The notes under the pieces were generated by a model. That model made no database searches, had not been told where the DNA came from, and worked only from the letters and a program-made list of their open reading frames with translations. A program made the translations under genes and the position numbers. From positions 1-9,412 of the forward strand of contig JAUHXW010000091.1 of the NCBI GenBank assembly GCA_030426705.1: 9,412 bases of DNA, in the 5' to 3' direction. Shown one piece after another: positions 7,662-9,412 of this stretch. Every line of letters begins with the position of its first letter. Positions within the stretch are counted from its first letter, which is position 1. The DNA is from Gammaproteobacteria bacterium (GTDB taxonomy: Bacteria > Pseudomonadota > Gammaproteobacteria > Xanthomonadales > Marinicellaceae).

Positions 7662-7683
7662 CGTTACACATCCGTGTGAAACG
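7662..7683. repeat. Inverted repeat, 9-position stem with one mismatch and tetraloop
   Basis: CGTTACACA (7662-7670) pairs with TGTGAAACG (7675-7683) except for one A/A mismatch, around a TCCG loop. A small CCC-TAC-GGG hairpin (7684-7692) follows immediately. It is part of the same row of hairpins. Confidence 0.6.
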
Positions 7684-7698
7684 CCCTACGGGTTACAT

Positions 7699-7727
7699 GA
7701 AAATATTTTCCTGAAATATTTTTCAGG
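7699..7727 (-). terminator. Hairpin just after the YceI-like gene, weak terminator candidate
   Basis: CCTGAAA (7710-7716) pairs perfectly with TTTCAGG (7721-7727), loop 4 nt, starting 5 nt after the stop codon of the YceI-like lipoprotein. It is followed on the minus strand by the palindrome GAAAATATTTTC (7699-7710) and not by a clean T-tract. Position favours a 3'-end or stabilising hairpin; the missing U-tract argues against efficient intrinsic termination. Confidence 0.4.
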
Positions 7728-7732
7728 GCAGT

Positions 7733-8335
7733 TTAATTATATTGCTCAAACGTCAGTTTGAAATCGACCAATACTTCATAATTGATGCTTTGCAAACCAG
7801 CGATTTTGGTTAATTGATTGATACCTGGATCCAAATTAAAGTCTTTGGCATTAACTAATACTGGTTCATAATTGATGACCACCAATTGTTGACCCACTTC
7901 TTGTACCATCACACTGGTTTTCATTGCTTTCTTGTGCCCATGTAAATCAAGTTCAAACGCCACCTCTATGGGGGTATCCAAAGGCAATTTGTGTGTTAAG
8001 GTGGCTTTTATGTCGGCTGTTGGATATTTTTCTGTTTCAAACAATATACCTCTTAATCGTTCATCACGGCGCTCTATCAAAGTATTTACGCTGGCTAAAT
8101 CCAATGACAAAGTCATGTTGCCGTTCTTATCGATGCCACCATCAGCAAAATCAATGGTGTTTTCCTCTGCATGGGTTTTATTTTTGACCGTTACAAAACT
8201 GAATTGGCTTTCGGTAACATCAAGTTGCCAATTGGTGACTTTAACGGTTGATTGTTGTTTTGTTATCACATCCTTTTGACAACCATTTATAAAAGTTAAC
8301 AAAATCAGTAAAAAGTATAATCTCAATGATGTCAT
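7733..8335 (-). CDS. YceI-like family lipoprotein
   Basis: 200 residues from the ATG at 8335. I chose this start over an in-frame ATG at 8365 because GGAGA sits 5 nt upstream of it, because it places a lipoprotein signal peptide (MTSLRLYFLLILLTFING-C19) at the N-terminus, and because the longer form would overlap csiV by 29 nt. Gln follows the cysteine, which predicts outer-membrane sorting. The mature part has YceI-family features: an opening TNWQLDVTESQFSF strand, a hydrophobic-strand pattern, DLASVNTLIERRDERLRGIL, then FETEKYPTADIKATL, and an LDLHG strand. YceI proteins are small lipocalin-like beta-barrels that bind isoprenoid or other amphiphilic molecules in the periplasm. The ligand here is unknown. 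The gene follows csiV after 1 nt and is probably co-transcribed with mfd and csiV. Confidence 0.9.
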   Translation of the reverse strand: MTSLRLYFLLILLTFINGCQKDVITKQQSTVKVTNWQLDVTESQFSFVTVKNKTHAEENTIDFADGGIDKNGNMTLSLDLASVNTLIERRDERLRGILFETEKYPTADIKATLTHKLPLDTPIEVAFELDLHGHKKAMKTSVMVQEVGQQLVVINYEPVLVNAKDFNLDPGINQLTKIAGLQSINYEVLVDFKLTFEQYN

Positions 8336-8336
8336 A

Positions 8337-9101
8337 TCAATCTCCGTTTTCTTGGGTTGCTTCAATGATGATAGGAGAAACTTTGACCATTACGCCAAAT
8401 TGTTGGTGGTCAAAATATTGCCACTTACTCATTTTAATACGTTGTTTTTGATCTATGGTATAACTGACCAATTCTCCAAATGGGTCATGGCGGAAGTAGT
8501 TCATTTTAACTGTTACATGATCAAATTTTTGTTTTGAATAGGCGACTACACCATCAAAAGCATAATCTTCATGAATGACCTCAAGCTGCGTTTCAAACGG
8601 GTTATCTTCAGCATAAGATGGTTCATTTTCAAAAAACACTTGTGGCTTGATGATTGAGGTAACAGTGACATACTCGGGTGATAAAAATTGAGTTGCGGGT
8701 TGTCGCCACTTTTGGAAGATTAAGGGTTTAATGGTTGGATTACTTTGCAACCTGTTGACGACGGGATGATTCATGTCCTTTTGCATCAAAACCCAAACCA
8801 GCGCTTGTTGATCGGGCATTTCACCTTCCACGGGCACTTGCCATTGTCCTGATTCATCGGGATCTTCCTGTGGCAAGGCTTCTGTCAAAGGTAAACCATC
8901 ATGGTCCATCAAAAGTTCATGAATCGGGACATCCAGGTTGCTTGTTTTGCTATTGATGTTCAATGCATCAGGTTGAGCTAATTGGCGACCAAAAACCACC
9001 ACTTCAACATCGTAAACCCAATTGTCAGGATGTAAAGCCTGATATTCCTGGGTAAATGTAATTTGAGGTAGTAACAGTAGAATTGTCAGAATTTTTTTCA
9101 T
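8337..9101 (-). CDS. csiV: CsiV family peptidoglycan-binding protein
   Basis: 254 residues. A signal peptide of about 17 residues (MKKILTILLLLPQITFT) with no lipobox indicates export to the periplasm. Family signatures: NWVYDVEVVVF at 27-37 near the mature N-terminus, PLIFQKWRQP (126-135), and a C-terminal strand RIKMSKWQYFDHQQFGVMVKVSPI, which closely follows the usual 'YFDHP.FGV.VK..P' ending of this family. In Vibrio cholerae CsiV binds peptidoglycan and supports the lipoprotein activator LpoA of penicillin-binding protein 1A; the same role here is inferred. The start overlaps the mfd stop by 4 nt (ATGA), and mfd-csiV adjacency is common in gammaproteobacteria from my recollection. The segment between the conserved ends (about 45-100) is acidic and looks poorly conserved. 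Confidence 0.88.
   Translation of the reverse strand: MKKILTILLLLPQITFTQEYQALHPDNWVYDVEVVVFGRQLAQPDALNINSKTSNLDVPIHELLMDHDGLPLTEALPQEDPDESGQWQVPVEGEMPDQQALVWVLMQKDMNHPVVNRLQSNPTIKPLIFQKWRQPATQFLSPEYVTVTSIIKPQVFFENEPSYAEDNPFETQLEVIHEDYAFDGVVAYSKQKFDHVTVKMNYFRHDPFGELVSYTIDQKQRIKMSKWQYFDHQQFGVMVKVSPIIIEATQENGD
8341..8345 (-). promoter_or_regulatory. Ribosome binding site that sets the start of the YceI-like gene
   Basis: GGAGA on the minus strand, separated by TTGAT from the ATG at 8335. It lies inside the last codons of csiV, so ribosomes ending csiV stop right at it. This supports the 8335 start over the one at 8365. Confidence 0.75.
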
Positions 9102-9412
9102 GCTTTCAGTATATCAAAAAGGTGACGGATTGCATCTATTCGTTGTGCTGCTTGTGGGAAATCACCGAGGTATCTTAAGCCATTGTCTGGCAGAGGTTTG
9201 AATTTTTCGGGTTGTTTTTGCAGTAACTGTATCAATTTGGCAAAAAACGTTTCACTTTGCTTAGTGAACTTTATATCAGCAAATTCTTCATTCATAACCA
9301 GTGATTTGATGTTTAATGGTTTGGCTTGCTGTTTAAATTTAAGTAAATAAAACAAATTTTGTGCCTGTTCAGGAAGAGGACCAAAACGATCAATCAATTC
9401 GACTTTAATTTC
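9098..9412 (-). CDS. mfd: Transcription-repair coupling factor Mfd, C-terminal end only
   Basis: The last 104 codons and stop (TGA at 9100-9098) of a gene entering from the right edge; the frame stays open to the end of the window, so there is no start here. It begins EIKVELIDRFGPLPEQAQNL, the recognisable entry to the Mfd C-terminal domain (TRCF domain, D7), which holds the protein autoinhibited until it meets stalled RNA polymerase. The helicase motifs and RNA-polymerase-interacting domain lie outside the window. It continues with LLKFKQQAKPLNIKSLVMNE, then the short strand FADIKFT and a C-terminal helix ending in IRHLFDILKA. Mfd is a cytoplasmic DNA translocase that removes stalled RNA polymerase and recruits UvrA. 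It heads the unit mfd-csiV-YceI-like. Confidence 0.88.
   Translation of the reverse strand, partial: EIKVELIDRFGPLPEQAQNLFYLLKFKQQAKPLNIKSLVMNEEFADIKFTKQSETFFAKLIQLLQKQPEKFKPLPDNGLRYLGDFPQAAQRIDAIRHLFDILKA

Noticed and set aside
7453..7732. CRISPR array, tRNA or small protein gene in the gap
   Set aside because: The repeats are inverted and differ in sequence with no regular spacers, no cloverleaf could be found, and frames in the gap are short (one ATG is followed at once by TAA).
7932..8279. Plus-strand reading frame of 115 codons
   Set aside because: It lies wholly opposite the YceI-like gene, has no domain pattern or ribosome site, and reads as a shadow of the real gene; the same holds for the other plus-strand frames at 1816, 3572, 4942, 5343, 5897, 6925 and 8352.
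7733..8365. Longer YceI-like protein starting at 8365
   Set aside because: The ten extra residues (MKQPKKTEID) push the lipoprotein signal away from the N-terminus and overlap csiV; GGAGA correctly spaces the 8335 ATG.

Overview
The window is AT-rich and every gene I can support lies on the minus strand, so the window reads from right to left. Gene content (mfd 3' end, csiV, a YceI-type lipoprotein, fabI with the classical Tyr/Lys catalytic pair) points to a gammaproteobacterium. The low GC, the lipoproteins and the multiheme/FG-GAP locus would suit a marine lineage such as Marinicella or relatives, but that is a guess from general resemblance only.

Right part (9412 to 7733): the last 104 codons of mfd overlap the start of csiV by 4 nt (ATGA), and csiV is followed after 1 nt by a YceI-like lipoprotein whose start is set by a GGAGA ribosome site inside the end of csiV. 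This is a tight cell-envelope/repair transcription unit. Middle (7732 to 7453): a 280-nt gene-free stretch holds a run of perfect or near-perfect inverted repeats that look like a modular structured element. A possible extended -10 promoter for fabI lies at its fabI-proximal edge. fabI (7452 to 6667) is intact.

Left part (6622 to 1): a three-gene cluster. It starts 44 nt after fabI with no visible terminator. The first gene is a 1069-residue lipoprotein (TPR, FG-GAP/VCBS repeats, ASPIC/UnbV domain, conserved-looking C-terminal region). It overlaps by 1 nt (TAATG) a membrane protein with five transmembrane helices, five CxxCH haem motifs, a beta-rich domain and C-terminal TPRs. Two nt after that gene's true end comes a third gene, a membrane-anchored FG-GAP/VCBS protein cut by the window edge. 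The cytochrome gene appears frameshifted near position 980: its TPR domain continues in the +1 frame and ends at 641.

Interpretation: the left cluster looks like a coherent cell-envelope module. A membrane electron-entry protein displays periplasmic c-haems and is co-encoded with two large calcium-binding-type beta-propeller proteins, one lipid-anchored and one membrane-anchored. I know of no assigned function for this combination, and it is the best candidate for an undescribed system here. The five-haem count, topology and operon order are seen in the sequence; the electron-transfer role is inferred.
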